Positions 39,694-51,461 are shown, counted from the first letter of the stretch. The stretch: DNA of 64,000 nucleotides from Tricholomella constricta (GCA_013368375.1 JAACJP010000011.1:496001-560000), one strand, 5' to 3'. Program-made: numbers and translations. The notes: generated from the letters alone by a model not told the origin.

Positions 39694-40737
39694 ATGTCCA
39701 ATACTTCTCTTGAGGCTCTCGCGATGATTTTGCACCGCCATCCTGACCTTGCAGCTGTGCTTGATTTCACATCACTACTGAAATTCATCTACCTCATTGG
39801 CATTCTCAAACCTTTTCTATTGATCCTACAGCCGGCCTTCAATACTCGTCCCCCAGAACAATTGCCTGTCAATGTGCACGACTTCCTCAAGGTCTCGATG
39901 AATCTCAGCGATGATCTGACCAAGCTTGCCTGGGGGACATTGCGTGTTCTTGCATGGGAGTACTTCCAAAATGCAGTGGATGCCAGACAGCTGGGGCAGG
40001 AGTATATTCAGCTGTTTATTGATTATGGGCTCTGCCGTGGTATCGGTACGTCATCCAGATCTTCCATGTAGTGCCTTATTCACAGGCTTTCAGCCTTTTA
40101 TCATTTCTGCCCACCTCATCGTGTCTGCATTGACCCCGCTTGTGTTCTGAAGACACGCGGCATTGCTGGGGATAATCGTCCACGGGACCTTGTCGAAGCT
40201 ATCACCTTTCAAGTTACAGTTTTCACTCAAGACTTTGGACCGATTCCCGGCCAATCAACATCTATGTATTGCCGTCGTAAGATCCATTTTGTTGACCAGA
40301 GGGCTTGTCCTAATTGCTTCACAGAGTGCAAAACCCGATATCATCCCAATTACTACGTCCACAACAATGCGTCAACTCGTACATACTATCTGGGGCCCTT
40401 TGATTTCATCCATGTAGCTCAACATGTTTTCATTGTGTCACGCACATGTGAGCTTTTTACGACCATGATGGTCAATGCTTGGTGTGTCTTTGCTTTCGTT
40501 ATCCAATAAATATTGGCTCACGCTATGAATAGGACTTCCGCAACCAACTGTGCAAAAATGTACCTGGGTCGTGGTGGCCACTGCGGGCACCTGCCGGTGA
40601 CCCCCCACGTGATCGGTTTCCCGTGCCAAAATCCTTGCTCTGGTAACGTCGCCAAGACGTCGCTGCCCGTCGACCATATACACCCCCGAAAAGGCAAGGT
40701 CTCACTCCTTGGAAGTGCCGATCGGAGAAAACGATGA
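39694..40737 (+). pseudogene. KDZ-transposon-associated CxC5-like protein, truncated
   Basis: Three exons splice cleanly: 39694-40045, 40094-40481 and 40533-40737. The introns are 48 and 51 nt, and the frame is kept. The product would be 314 aa. It carries a cysteine cluster: FCPPHRVCIDPAC, YCRRKIHFVDQRACPNC, then ECKTRYHPNYYVHNN, ending CELFTTMMVNAWTSATNCAKMY. This resembles the CxC5-type cluster found in proteins with KDZ transposases in Agaricomycetes. The expected KDZ transposase domain is absent: after about residue 257 the sequence turns unrelated. The cluster is proposed in that family to bind DNA or chromatin. Identification is by motif memory. Confidence 0.55.
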
Positions 40738-41128
40738 ACCTTCGTTCGAGGAGTGTTCTATCGAAGGCCGGTGAGTCTCGATGTGCTCAAACCAGTGTTT
40801 GGTTGCCCCTGCAGGTTCTCTTCTAACACGACTATTTAGATCATACTCATTGTCTTCAATCTATTCGATCTGTTCGAACTCGCCGAACGCGAAAAACGAA
40901 GTATTTGGCTTGCTGATTGAAGTGATTGGCACGGTCGATCATCGCAAACGACATCGGCGCGTGCCATCGAAGATATCGTCACTCGTAACTTTCGATCGAG
41001 CCTCAATCCCTGTTTCGTTTTCTTCGGGTGTGGGTGTGGAGGTGTCTCAGCTTGTGCTGATCTCCCCCACGCTGTCAGCACTGTGTCTCTTTTCTGATCA
41101 AGTGACAACCCTTCTAGCCCGGTACCAT

Positions 41129-42831
41129 ATGCCCAACATCGTCGAGAGGCCGTACGAAGCCAGTGATCTGTGAGTAGAGGATTTTTATGATGAGAACAGG
41201 TGTTACTGACTTTTTCAGGACTGTAAAGAAGGCGGTGCTCCTGGAGATGGTCAAACGGCAGCGCGAAAAATGGCCACTCGCTTCGTTCAACCCGTCAAAA
41301 ACCAGAGTCGAGACTCTGAAGGAACACCTCCTGTCAGGAGGGTTCACAAAGCAGGTGATCTTCGATGATACCGTGCTGGAACCCCCTTGCGCTGCGGTTG
41401 CCGGCCCTCGGAGCTCACCAGCATCTGCAACAGGTATGTACGTGCTCTGCATGCACGGGCTTGCAATGACATGAACGGACTTGCAATGACACCCATTAGA
41501 TCAGCCAGAGAACGTGACGGAGCCTTCACTCCTTCAGGCGGAGGGAGGCGACTTGAGGCATGATTCAACAAGTGAGAGTCCATCACAATTCACACTTTTG
41601 CAGTCCTCTCATCGTTCAACTTCATAGAAACTCCTCCTCCTTGAACAGCTGCACCGTGTTTGAATGTAGCACTGCTTGAACTCCAGGCTTCGAAGGATCA
41701 AGAGGATGAGGTAAGTCATCATCTCAGAATCAATGCTGCTGCAAAAGTTCGAATCAATATTCCAGCTCTACAGACGACACGAAGATCTCCGCCAGGTCCG
41801 TCTGTTGATCGAAGAATGGGAAGACACATCGGCTGTCAAGAAACGCGTCGAAAACGTAGATCTGCGACCACTCGAGGTTTGTCCAGCTGGTGATTGGGAT
41901 GTTCGATCCGCCAATGTCCTCCGCGCGCTCCAAAGCTCATTCTCGGCAATCAAAGGCAGGTCCTTCATTGAGTCACGCTATGTTGCTTATGTTGCTTGTA
42001 CTTAACAGGTGTTGTGAAGGTCTCCATCCCTGACTCAACAGACCACGAATATCGACGATGCTTCGCGAACATAGCTCATGATGGAAAGCCTTTGATGGAC
42101 ACCGAGACCAAGCCAGCCACTTTGAGAGTTCAAGACGCAACAATACAGCTCATCATCGAGCACGTGCGTATCTCTTTTTCCTTGCTCAGCCATGCGTACT
42201 TCTATGGTTAGGACTAGATACCTTCTGGAGTTGCGCATATGCGCAAAACCACTCAAACTGTGCGCACGGGCTGCAAACACATTCACGATGATTCTGACAA
42301 TGACTCTAATTGGCGGAGAGCGACGGATCGAAAACTGGCGAGGAATACAGCTGCCTCCAAAGAAGAAGAGCGAGAAGACATTGAGTGGCTGAAGCGTCAA
42401 GCCGCTACTCGGCCTGGCTACGCGGAGTTTTGTTCCAACCGCAATCGAAAACTGAACAATCCAACGCGAGTCCGATTTTGGACCTTCGCCGCTACTTTTT
42501 CAAGCACTCATCACAAGGCATATCTCGACATTCCTGTACGTGTTTTCCTCTCACTTTTTGATGCTTATGTGAATGGTCTTCTCTCTTCTTCGACCAGGGC
42601 AATCACCGTAAGATTCGGGTCACCAAGAAGGCAATTATGGATGCTCTGGGCATCGGAACTACGGCTCTTGCAGAGGCCGAGAACATGAGCAGGATTATAG
42701 GCATATACGGTGAACAAGGCGGCTTCCACCGATCCCAGGACGTCGTTGACGCGCTGCAAGATGAGGAGCTCGTAGGCTCAGAGATCTTGGCGTCGTTCTT
42801 GATACAATGGGAGCGGGACCACCCAATCTAA
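41129..42831 (+). CDS. Multi-exon hypothetical protein
   Basis: Likely exons with consistent phase are 41129-41169 (MPNIVERPYEAS), 41219-41433 (KKAVLLEMVKRQREKWPLAS) and 41500-41571. Further exons include about 41732-41957 (QLYRRHEDLRQVRLLIEEW), about 42010-42160 (VVKVSIPDSTDHEYRRCFA), about 42250-42535 and 42599-42831 (KIRVTKKAIMDALGIGT, ending ERDHPI). Introns at 41170-41218 and 41434-41499 have standard GT-AG ends. One junction near 41957 would need a GC donor. A Lys/Arg-rich segment and an acidic DDSDNDSN run are present. An upstream exon pair at 40734/40815 may also belong. Family not recognised. Confidence 0.45.
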
Positions 42832-42952
42832 CATTTATTATCTCTTAACATTTATTATCTCTTAACGTCTATTATATCTCTGTTGTTATCTCTCTGACTA
42901 GTAAAGACGGCCACAATATTGGGAGCTTGAGCATGGGCACCAACAGGCGTGA

Positions 42953-43651
42953 GTGAAGAAAAATGTGTTGCATTGCATGGCTTCACCGTGGCGTCACTTT
43001 TTTCAAGTCCGCAATCAAGAACTTTTGTCTGCTACAACCACTGCTGCCACCGCTGAAAAAAAATCTTCTGCACCTCCCTCTTCTCAAGACGCACTTAGGA
43101 TACTACATATACAAGGTAAAGTCTCGTACTTTTCTTCTGGGGCCGTTGCTCTCAGCCCACTACGATACAGTGTGTTTGGCTACTTCAGGCATCAAACCTG
43201 GGGCCAAGGAGACAAACACGCTGTATAGTAGGGGGCTGGGAGCAATGGCCTTCTGTACTCAAATTATTCACTGATATTATGCATTGATAGTTGATAATTC
43301 TTTCTTGAGCTTAAGGTTGACTATGCGTTCTGTATGTTTCTCCAGCATTTTCTCCAGCTTGAAGCAGGACAGGCTAATCTATTGGGACTGAAGACGCGTT
43401 CTGGCATCACATTCTCGCCATATGACATGATACCCATCTATTGCGCCAAGGATTTCGACTTCGCGTCGCTGCTTCAACAGTCAACGCGCCTGGAGTCCGA
43501 GGATCTTGAGGACAATAATACTGCCTGCGATGCTGCTGAGGTGGCAATGGTTGAACGTGAAGTGTTGCCCGAATCAGAGGATCAGCGTCTGCTAAAACGA
43601 CTACGGGTGGCTATGCCTAGCTCATCTACCAAAATTCCTGAGGCCGTTTGA
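42953..43651 (+). other. Possible exons of an unknown gene
   Basis: Two frames look coding: about 43004-43110 (FQVRNQELLSATTTAATAEK ... ILHIQ, then GTAAAG) and 43334-43651 (LQLEAGQANLLGLKTRSGIT ... SSSTKIPEAV). The second ends 41 bp before B's LTR. No domain is recognised, and an intact gene could not be assembled. Confidence 0.25.
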
Positions 43652-43691
43652 GCACGTCCCGCCGGCATTCTATTCGCTGAAAGAAGCGAAC

Positions 43692-44081
43692 TGTTAGGGG
43701 AACACCTGTTCGTGCCCTCCTACGCTCATCGACCGCCCCTCGACACGTGTGATCGCTCCTGCCTGATCGCGATCCCGACCCTGATGCTCTGACTCCTGTC
43801 GTTTCCCTCCCTTCCCTGTTTAGGCCTGACACTGTTTCCCGATCACCCGACATCCCGACGACGGTTACCATCAGACAGCATCCGGAACCGCTCGTTATTA
43901 TCACATGTACAGTACACTAGTATATAGCCGGCCCCCTGGCATCTGGGAATCCTTTACACTATTCTCTTTGGATTCCCCTTTGCCAGGTAAGCCTTACTTA
44001 CCTTCGTTTGCTGTACATCAATATAACTTTGGATTCCCCTTTGCCAGCACGACTAAGCTCTGCTCTAAGGTCGCCCTAACA
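43692..44081 (+). repeat. 5' LTR of chromovirus B
   Basis: The 390-bp LTR starts TGTTAGGGG and ends CCCTAACA. It carries TATATAG at 43921 and the predicted RNA start ACACTATTCT at 43956-43965. It also has the duplicated GATTCCCCTTTGCCAG motif with GTAAGC between. It is shorter than the LTRs of A (469) and D (504), chiefly in the upstream region. Confidence 0.88.
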
Positions 44082-44083
44082 GC

Positions 44084-44093
44084 AGAATAGTGT
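44084..44093 (+). promoter_or_regulatory. Self-priming primer-binding site of B
   Basis: AGAATAGTGT, 2 nt after the LTR, is complementary over 10 bases to ACACTATTCT in B's LTR. The next three bases (CTC) no longer pair, unlike in D. Confidence 0.5.
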
Positions 44094-44207
44094 CTCTTAG
44101 AAACCCGACGAAGCCGACCGACCAGCTTCTGCGCCGAAACACGCGTCTGCTACACGCGACCGTCCAACACGCGCTCGCTCCGATCGCCCGCCCAGTCCCG
44201 TTTCGAG

Positions 44208-44606
44208 ATGTCCGAATTTGGTGACATGCCACTCGAACGACCGTTCTCTCCCTTCCTCACGACGGAGGAGCGGTTGGCGAATATGGAAGCCACGATTTCG
44301 GCTCTCTCCGCCTCCAACACCTCCAACACGGCCTCTATGGATCGCCTCTCCGCTCTTTTCGAAAAACTCATGTCGGGGAGACACGACCCCTTCGCTGCCT
44401 GACACGGTCCCTCCGCCGCCCGAGACGACCCCTCCGCCGCCAGGCTCTCTGCGATCGGGATCGCACCACCTCCGACCGTCGCCCCCTCCCATTTACGATG
44501 GCGCCCGTTCGGGCGGTCGCGCATTCTGGAACGCCTGCAACCTCTACTTCTCCTTGTGCGAGGGAAGTTTCGCTGACGACCACGCCCGAATCGTATGGGT
44601 GCTGTC
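44208..44606 (+). pseudogene. gag: B gag, N-terminal part
   Basis: Gag starts MSEFGDMPLERPFSPFLTTE. Near 44380 the frame shifts (DTTPSLPDTVPPPP in the second frame continues to GGRAFWNACNLYFSL and DDHARIVWVLS). A then interrupts it at 44606. The C-terminal half resumes at 53162. Confidence 0.88.
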
Positions 44607-45075
44607 TGTTAGGGGAACCCCCTTTCGCGCCCTCCGACGCTCACCGACCGTCCCCCCGCTCATGCGATCGCTCCCCCGACCGTTCGCGATCCCGACCCCC
44701 GACGCTCCGACCCAAGCGTCGGTGTATATACTTACACACTTCCTGTCGTTCCCATCTCTCCCTGCGCGCGCCCGACGCCGATCCCGACCACCCGACATCC
44801 CGACGTCGGCTGTCCCAACTCGTGCCCGTACCCTGAGCCACGAGGATCGGACAGCGTCGGGAACGTGTCCATACACGCGCCGCAGACCATTCCTTGATTA
44901 TTATGTACAGTACTCGTATATAGTCGGCCCACTGGCATTGGGGATCCTTAGTCTATTCTCTTCGGATTCCCCTCTGCCAGGTAAGCCCCTCTTTACATTC
45001 CTCACTGTACTTAATATAACTTCGGATTCCCCTCTGCCAGTACGACTCAGCTCTGCTCGTGGGGTCGCCCTAACA
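44607..45075 (+). repeat. 5' LTR of A
   Basis: The LTR is apparently identical to 27-495. It differs from its own 3' LTR at five sites, four of them in CpG (for example GACGCT versus GATGCT). Confidence 0.95.
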
Positions 45076-45089
45076 GCAGAATAGACTAA
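44917..45089 (+). promoter_or_regulatory. A promoter, RNA start and self-priming site
   Basis: TATATAG at 44917-44923 precedes TTAGTCTATTCT at 44948-44959. The complementary AGAATAGACTAA lies at 45078-45089, two nt after the LTR. A candidate intron (GTAAGC...CTGCCAG) is at 44981-45040. Confidence 0.55.
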
Positions 45090-45137
45090 ACCTAAGACCC
45101 GGCGAGGCCGACCGATCAAGCTTCCGCGTCGAAACAC

Positions 45138-46421
45138 GTGTCTGCTACATGCAACCCGTCCAACACGCGCCCGCTCCGATCATCGCCCCAGCCCCATCTT
45201 GAGATGTCCGAATTCGGTGATTTTGACATGCCATCGTCTCCCCCTGCGCTTACGCCAGAAGAGCGACTGGGGAGCCTCGAAACCACGATATCGGCTCTCT
45301 CCCACACCCAAACCTCCAACTCGGCCACCCTGGACCGCATCTCCTCTCTTTTAGATACCCTCATTTTGGGGAACCCCTCCGCTGCCTCCCCAGCAGCATC
45401 TACGACCCCCGCGACGCCGGCGCAACCCTCGCCGACGTCTCCCCCTCCGCGATCAGGATCGCACATTCGGCCGTCGCCTCCTCCCACCTACGATGGCGCA
45501 CGATCGGGCGGACGTGCCTTCTGGAATGCGTGTCAGCTCTACTTCTCGCTGACCACCGGGCAGTTCACCGACGACCACGCCCGAATTAGCTGGGTGTTGT
45601 CGTTCATGCAACACGGTCGCGCTGCTGACTTCGTCGGTCGCGTCTTTCAGTGCGGGTCGGTGAAGCGCGTGTTCCCGACCTGGGACGACTTCGTATCGAA
45701 CTTCGAGAAGGAGTTCTTCCTGTTTGACGAGGTCGCCGACGCCGCGCTCATCCTCGAGTCGACGGCGTATTTCCAGAACGGGCGCACCATCGACGAGTAC
45801 ATAGACTCGTTCAAGGCCCTGTGGGTCAAGGCCGACTACCCGGATGGTCGCCACCTGGTCCTCAAGTTCCGTCGGGGCATGGACCCGAAGCTTTCGAAGC
45901 GACTCGGAAGCATCACCACGGGTCGGCCCAACGACTCCAAGATCGAGGACTGGCTAGCGATCGCCCGCTCCCAGGACTTCATCATGAGGACTGAGGAGGA
46001 CTTCCACCGTCGGACACCTCCGACCATCCCGTCGGCTAGCCGCCCGACCGCCCTCGTCCCCGTGCACCCAGTCGCGCCCGCTCTCCACTGGCGACCTTCT
46101 GCGCAACCAGTTGCTCCTGTTCGTGTGTCGGCTCCGACGCATGTCGCGCATGCCCCCCGAGCGCCAGCTCTTTCTCCCGGTGTCCCTATGGACATTGATC
46201 GATTCACCGGTCGCCCTGTTCGCGACGACAAGTGCCGTCGGTGCAAACAACCGGGGCACTTCTGGCGTGACTGTCCATTGCGCTTCGACGTGCGCCACAT
46301 CATGCCGGAGGAACTGGATGAGCTGATCATGCAGCTACTGGCACGCAAGGATGCGATCCCGGCTGACCCGACTCCCGAGTCGGCCGACCCGACCGCCTTG
46401 GCCACGGAAGAGGATTTTTAG
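45138..46421 (+). CDS. gag: Gag of chromovirus A
   Basis: The 427-residue Gag is intact and identical to the A1 copy. It would assemble particles and bind RNA through its CCHC knuckle CRRCKQPGHFWRDC (about residue 365). The capsid-like middle (VLSFMQHGRAADFVGRVFQ ... EYIDSFKALWVKADY) aligns residue by residue with D and B. The stop TAG at 46419 is embedded in TTTTTAG. Pol follows at once in the -1 frame. An internal start at 45204 (MSEFGDFD) matches the annotated starts of D and B and may be the real initiator. Confidence 0.93.
   Translation: MSATCNPSNTRPLRSSPQPHLEMSEFGDFDMPSSPPALTPEERLGSLETTISALSHTQTSNSATLDRISSLLDTLILGNPSAASPAASTTPATPAQPSPTSPPPRSGSHIRPSPPPTYDGARSGGRAFWNACQLYFSLTTGQFTDDHARISWVLSFMQHGRAADFVGRVFQCGSVKRVFPTWDDFVSNFEKEFFLFDEVADAALILESTAYFQNGRTIDEYIDSFKALWVKADYPDGRHLVLKFRRGMDPKLSKRLGSITTGRPNDSKIEDWLAIARSQDFIMRTEEDFHRRTPPTIPSASRPTALVPVHPVAPALHWRPSAQPVAPVRVSAPTHVAHAPRAPALSPGVPMDIDRFTGRPVRDDKCRRCKQPGHFWRDCPLRFDVRHIMPEELDELIMQLLARKDAIPADPTPESADPTALATEEDF
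46411..46421 (+). promoter_or_regulatory. Candidate -1 frameshift site at the gag-pol junction
   Basis: GATTTTTAG places TTT in the P-site when TAG enters. A -1 slip gives TTT TTA GTC GCA CAA, the start of conserved pol sequence FLVAQRVKS. No ATG exists in the first part of pol. The T5 run is kept in D and B. Confidence 0.45.
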
Positions 46422-49407
46422 TCGCACAACGGGTGAAAAGTACGCCCCCGTTGTCTAGTCGTAATCGGTTCGCCCCCCTATCTGTAGAGTACCCCAATAT
46501 ACTTAATATTGCTGCTACTTCTACGGGTGAATCAATCGACGAAGACGTACAATCCTTCCCTGACCAATCGCCATCTCCGTCGGTCGCTCCGACCAAGCCG
46601 ACCACACCGTCGCGTCGCGGACTACCACGCTGGGAAAAACGACTACCCCGTCGCTTCGTGATCGCCGCCTCCCCCGACTCCTTATCCCTGTCGCTCAAGG
46701 TCGAGCTTGAGACCACCGACACCCAGGAGACGCACTCGCTCTCTGCCCTCGTTGACAGCGGAGCCACTGGATGCTTCATTAACACCGCCTTTGTTGAGAA
46801 GCACAAACTGAAGACCCGACCGTTAAACCGCCCTACACTAGCCTATAACGTCGATGGAACCCCTAACCAAGCGGGCGCCATCGGATATGTTGTAGACGCG
46901 GTTCTACGCTATGACGGTCACTCCGAACGGGTGCTGTTCGCAGTCGCAGGCATCGGGAAGCAGGATCTCATCCTCGGATTCACCTGGCTTCGAGACCACA
47001 ACCCCGACATTGATTGGGCGACGAAGAGGGTGAAAATGAGTCGGGCGCCGTCGCGTTGCGACACCTGCAAGGTTGAGGCCAAGGAAGAGCGGCGCTCGCG
47101 CACCAAACTGCGAGCTGCCATTCGGGCCTGTCGGGCGGAAGGAATTCCGACCACAGAGCCGGATCTGCGTGCCCCGACCAGCCCCTACGTCGAGGACGAC
47201 TCTGACACGGATGAATTCCTCCCCTACACCCCAGTCATGGAGGAACCCGATCCAGAGTCGGACGACTTCCTCGCGGAGACCTTCCTGAACGGCGACCGCA
47301 TCTTTGCGACTGCGATCCACCCTCCTCCGACTGTGGCGCACATCCGTGCCAGTCAAACGACATCGCAGCGACTCGCGGAAGCGCATGCCGCGAACTCTGT
47401 GCCCAAGTCGTTCCGCGACGCCGTTCCGACCCACCTCCACGACTTTGAGGACGTTTTCTCCAAGGTCGCGTTTGATGAACTCCCCGATCGCAAACAGTGG
47501 GATCACGCGATTGAGTTGGAGCCGGGCGCTTCGCCGTCCGGCACCAAAGTCTACCCACTGTCGCCGGCGGAGCAAGTCGAGCTCGATGCGTTCCTCAAGG
47601 AGAACCTCGAGTCGGGTCGGATCCGTCCGTCGAAGTCACCCATGGCTTCGCCAGTGTTCTTCATCAAGAAGAAGGATGGTGCGCTCCGGCTGGTGCAGGA
47701 CTATCGGACACTCAACGCGCTTACGGTGAAGAACCGGTACCCACTACCACTCATTAGCGAACTGGTGAACAACCTCCGCGGCGCGCGGTACTTCACCAAG
47801 CTGGACGTCCGATGGGGGTACAACAACGTTCAGATCAAGGAAGGCGACGAGTGGAAGGCAGCGTTTCGGACGAACCGCGGTCTCTTTGAGCCGCTCGTCA
47901 TGTTCTTCAGCCTCACGAACAGCCCCGCCACATTCCAGACCATGATGAATGACATCTTCCGCGATCTGATCGCCGAGGGTGTTGTTTGCGTGTACCTCGA
48001 CGATATCTTGATTTACACCAAGACTCTCGAGGAACACCGTCGGGTCGCGCGACTCGTACTGGACCGACTCCGCGAACATAAGTTGTTCTTAAAACCCGAG
48101 AAATGCGAGTTCAAACAGACCAAGGTCAAGTATCTTGGGCTGATCATCTCGCACGGGCAAGCGGAAATGGATCCGGTCAAGGTCGCTGGAGTGTCGGAGT
48201 GGCCGGCGCCGAGGAACAAGAAGGAGGTGCAAGCGTTCTTGGGCTTCACCAATTTCTACCGACGGTTCATCCAGGACTTCTCGCACCACGCCCGACCCCT
48301 GTTCGATCTGACGGGCAAGGACGTTGCCTGGCGCTGGGAAGCGTCGGAACAGTCGGCCTTTGACCTCCTGAAGTCTGCGATCACGTCGCGACCAGTGCTT
48401 GCATTCCCCGACGACGACCGACCGTACCGCATCGAAGCTGATTCGTCCGACTTCGCGACGGGCGCGGTCCTGTCACAAGAGTCGCCATCTGATGGCAAGT
48501 GGCACCCGGTCGCGTTCTACTCGAAGAGCTTGAACGCAGTCGAGCGGAATTACGAGATCCACGACAAGGAGATGCTGGCGATCATCCGGTCTCTGGAGGA
48601 GTGGCGACATTTTGTGGAAGGCGCAAAACACAAGGTAGAGATCTTGACCGACCACAAAAACCTGGAGTACTTCCTCACCGCGAAGAAACTCAATCGGCGG
48701 CAAGCCCGCTGGTCGCTCTACCTCGCCAACTTCGACTTCACCCTCCACCACCGTCCGGGACGCAGCATGGGCAAACCCGACGCCCTGTCGCGTCGCGCTG
48801 ATCACGGCGACGGAAGTGGCGACAATGCCGACATCGTGCTCCTCAAACCCGAGTTCTTCGCGATCCGTGCGACCGAGGGTCTGGTACTGGTCGGAGAAGA
48901 AGACGATGTGCTGAAGGCGATTCGCAAGGGCAATCGCGACGGCGCACAGGAGGACGCGGTCGCGAAAGCAGCGCAACTGGTCAAGGCATCCAAGATTGCC
49001 GGTCGCTCCCTACGCTTCGGCGAGTGGGGGGAGGAAGGCGGTCTGCTCACGTTCCGTGGACGGATCTATGTCCCGAACGTTCCTGACCTTCGCCGACGCA
49101 TTGTGGAACAACACCACGACTCCAAGATCGCCGGTCACCCGGGTCGCTGGAAGACGTTAGAGCTGGTGTCGCGCAACTACTGGTGGCCTCAGATGTCGCG
49201 CTTTGTCGGTTCCTACACCAGCACCTGCGACATGTGCTTGCGCACGAAACCCCGCTGCCAACTCCCCGTCGGACAGCTGCAGCCGCTCCCAATCCCCGAA
49301 GGTCGCTGGAACGTCGTATCGGTGGACTTCATCACTGAGCTCCCTGAGTCCAACGGCCACGACGCGATCATGAACGTCGTGGATTCGGTCCGAAAGCGAG
49401 CGCACTT
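46418..49407 (+). pseudogene. pol: A pol: protease, RT, RNase H, integrase N-terminal half
   Basis: Domains in order (residues from 46433) are protease with ALVDSGATGCF (Asp near 108), RT with VYLDDILIYTK (near 520), and RNase H with IEADSSDFATGAVLSQ and LTDHKNLEYFL. The integrase zinc domain (HHDSKIAGHPGRW ... CDMC, near 894) and first catalytic Asp (SVDFITELPES, near 964) follow. The small LTR element enters after KRAH-F at 49407, between the first and second catalytic Asp. Until that insertion there is no stop or frameshift. Joining to 51637 restores the frame, for a Pol of about 1,340 residues. Confidence 0.93.
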
Positions 49408-49577
49408 TGTAAAAGATACAGTGAGACTAGTGACCTTGCGATGCCCCAAGTGCGTATGACCCAATTCTATAGTGAGAAAAGGTGACTACACAGGCGTAGG
49501 GACGGTGGTACAAGGTTAAAAGCTAAAGAGAGTGGCTGTGCTAGGAATGACCAAATAAGGCCTGAACCGTCCTTACA
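49408..49577 (-). repeat. 3' LTR of the small element
   Basis: This 170-bp repeat matches 51462-51631. The minus-strand polypurine tract lies at 49578-49589. Confidence 0.85.
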
Positions 49578-50021
49578 TACCCCCCTTTCAGATTGTATCC
49601 ACAATCTCAACCATAAGAAAAAAAAAAAAATTCCTAACCTCCAATGCGTCCTCATCCATGTCTTGTGGTTCGCTTGTCGGTAGATGTTGTCCATCCTATA
49701 TGGTTGTGATATCCTTCCTTGATCAGTCATCCTATCCCTCCCATATGCCCTCCAAAATCGGTGCCGGGGTCCACCTATCTTCCCCCCCCTCCGAAAAAAA
49801 AGAAGAGGTCGGAAGATGAACAAAATGAGGGATGGGTGGGTGGGAACGAGCATAGTCGTCCAAAAAGCGCATAAGCATGGTCATGGAATCATAAGGCCCA
49901 TTATTGTTGTGAGCAAAACTCGAAAACGCTCTAAGAGGTCGCACATGAGGTGTTCTAGTGGTTCGAGCATGTAGCGCCATCCGGATTCGAACACTTGATG
50001 TTCTAGTGGGTCGAGTCAACC

Positions 50022-50316
50022 ATGCTCTAGTGGGGCAAAAACCATGGGCTCCATCACGTCGAGTACCGTGAACTCTAATGGGACGAGTACCAGGTGACTC
50101 TAGCAGGCCGAGCAACGAAGGCTCGGGTGAGTGAAGGACTGGTAATCTTGTGAGGCGAGCATGGCCTAACATGCTCTAGTGGGGCGAGAACCATGGGCTC
50201 CATCACCTCGAGTAACGTGAGCTCTAATAGGACGAGTACCAGGTGACTCTAGGAGGCCGAGCAACGAAGGCTCGGGCGAGTGAAGGACTGGTAATCTCGT
50301 GAGGCAAGCATGGCCT
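50022..50316. repeat. 149-bp tandem duplication inside the small element
   Basis: Units start at 50022 and 50171 (ATGCTCTAGTGGGGC) and include GACGAGTACCAGGTGACTC. CTCTAGTGG-like motifs recur outside the units as well. The repeat creates look-alike minus-strand frames with no motif. Confidence 0.75.
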
Positions 50317-51461
50317 CCTCTAGTGGGTCGAACAGCATTCGAGAACATCAGACGATGCATACTCTAGTGGATCAAATACCCCATGTACTAAAGGGATGAA
50401 CGAGTGCGAAGGATTGGTGTCACGAGCAGATGATGGGAATGGGGGCGTGAATGTCGATATCAAGTCGGCGTCGAGTGGTGTCCGATTCGGTGATATTACT
50501 GCAAAGGTCTCAACCCTTAGGCCAATCTCATGGGACAGGCCCAGGTACCACGGTGATACAGGTGAGGCGCGTAGGTGCGAATGGTACATGCAACCAAGGC
50601 CTCCTAGATACTAGATAGCATGAGATATCCCGGTACCTGCTCGCACACATTGGGAGACGCATATGCAATGAATGGCGACCAGTGTCGAAGACGACAGGTA
50701 GAAGGTGAATGGGGGTCGGATTCACTAGAAGGGTGGGGAAGGCGGTGCATTTCCGCACATACCCACGCAAAAGCGCATAGAAGAGTGCCAGCCAGAGGCA
50801 CTACAACACAGAATCCCAGATTCTGGAGTAACCACAAAAGGAGATGTTGGGGAGAGAGGAGGGGATGTAAATGGCCTAGAATGCGATGTGAAACAGCCCA
50901 GGGACATCCCAGAACATGAGCAGTTTGGTGTGGTAGGGGGTGGGGGTGAAGAATGTTGAGCACATCACCAAATGCGAACAGCTGAACGGAATGCCGTAAA
51001 CCTATATATCGGCAGAAAGCGTTCGATGAGACAATTCCAACGAATCAATAATGGAACAAATCCGTGTAGCGGTTGCTGAGATATAATCGAAATGGTGAAA
51101 AAGTGCGAATTTGTTGATGGGGGAGGAGGAGGTGGGTGTGGGGGGCCATCCAGGTATCAGCAGGACCAGAAAAGCGACGCCTTGAAGGTGCAAAAAAGAC
51201 CTAAGGACCAGGGGCCCTGGTTCCAGAGATATAGCCCAACCCTTCTGCCACATCACAACCTTCCCTCAACACAAGACCCAGATCCTACCCAAACCTCTCC
51301 CAATCCTTCCAACAGTGACAGGGCCCAAGATTCAGAACAAAAACTAGGCCCAGAGAGTGGTAGATGGTCCAGAAATCAGAGAAAAGCAGGTTTGCAGTGT
51401 GTTGCCAGAATCTCCACTATAGCCTCAGTGGGGGGCCACCAAGGCTGGATACGCAAAAAAA

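Noticed and set aside
46433..46435. Pol start codon at 46433
   Set aside because: The codon is GTG, and the same frame is open upstream across the gag stop with conserved residues, so it is not a real initiation site.
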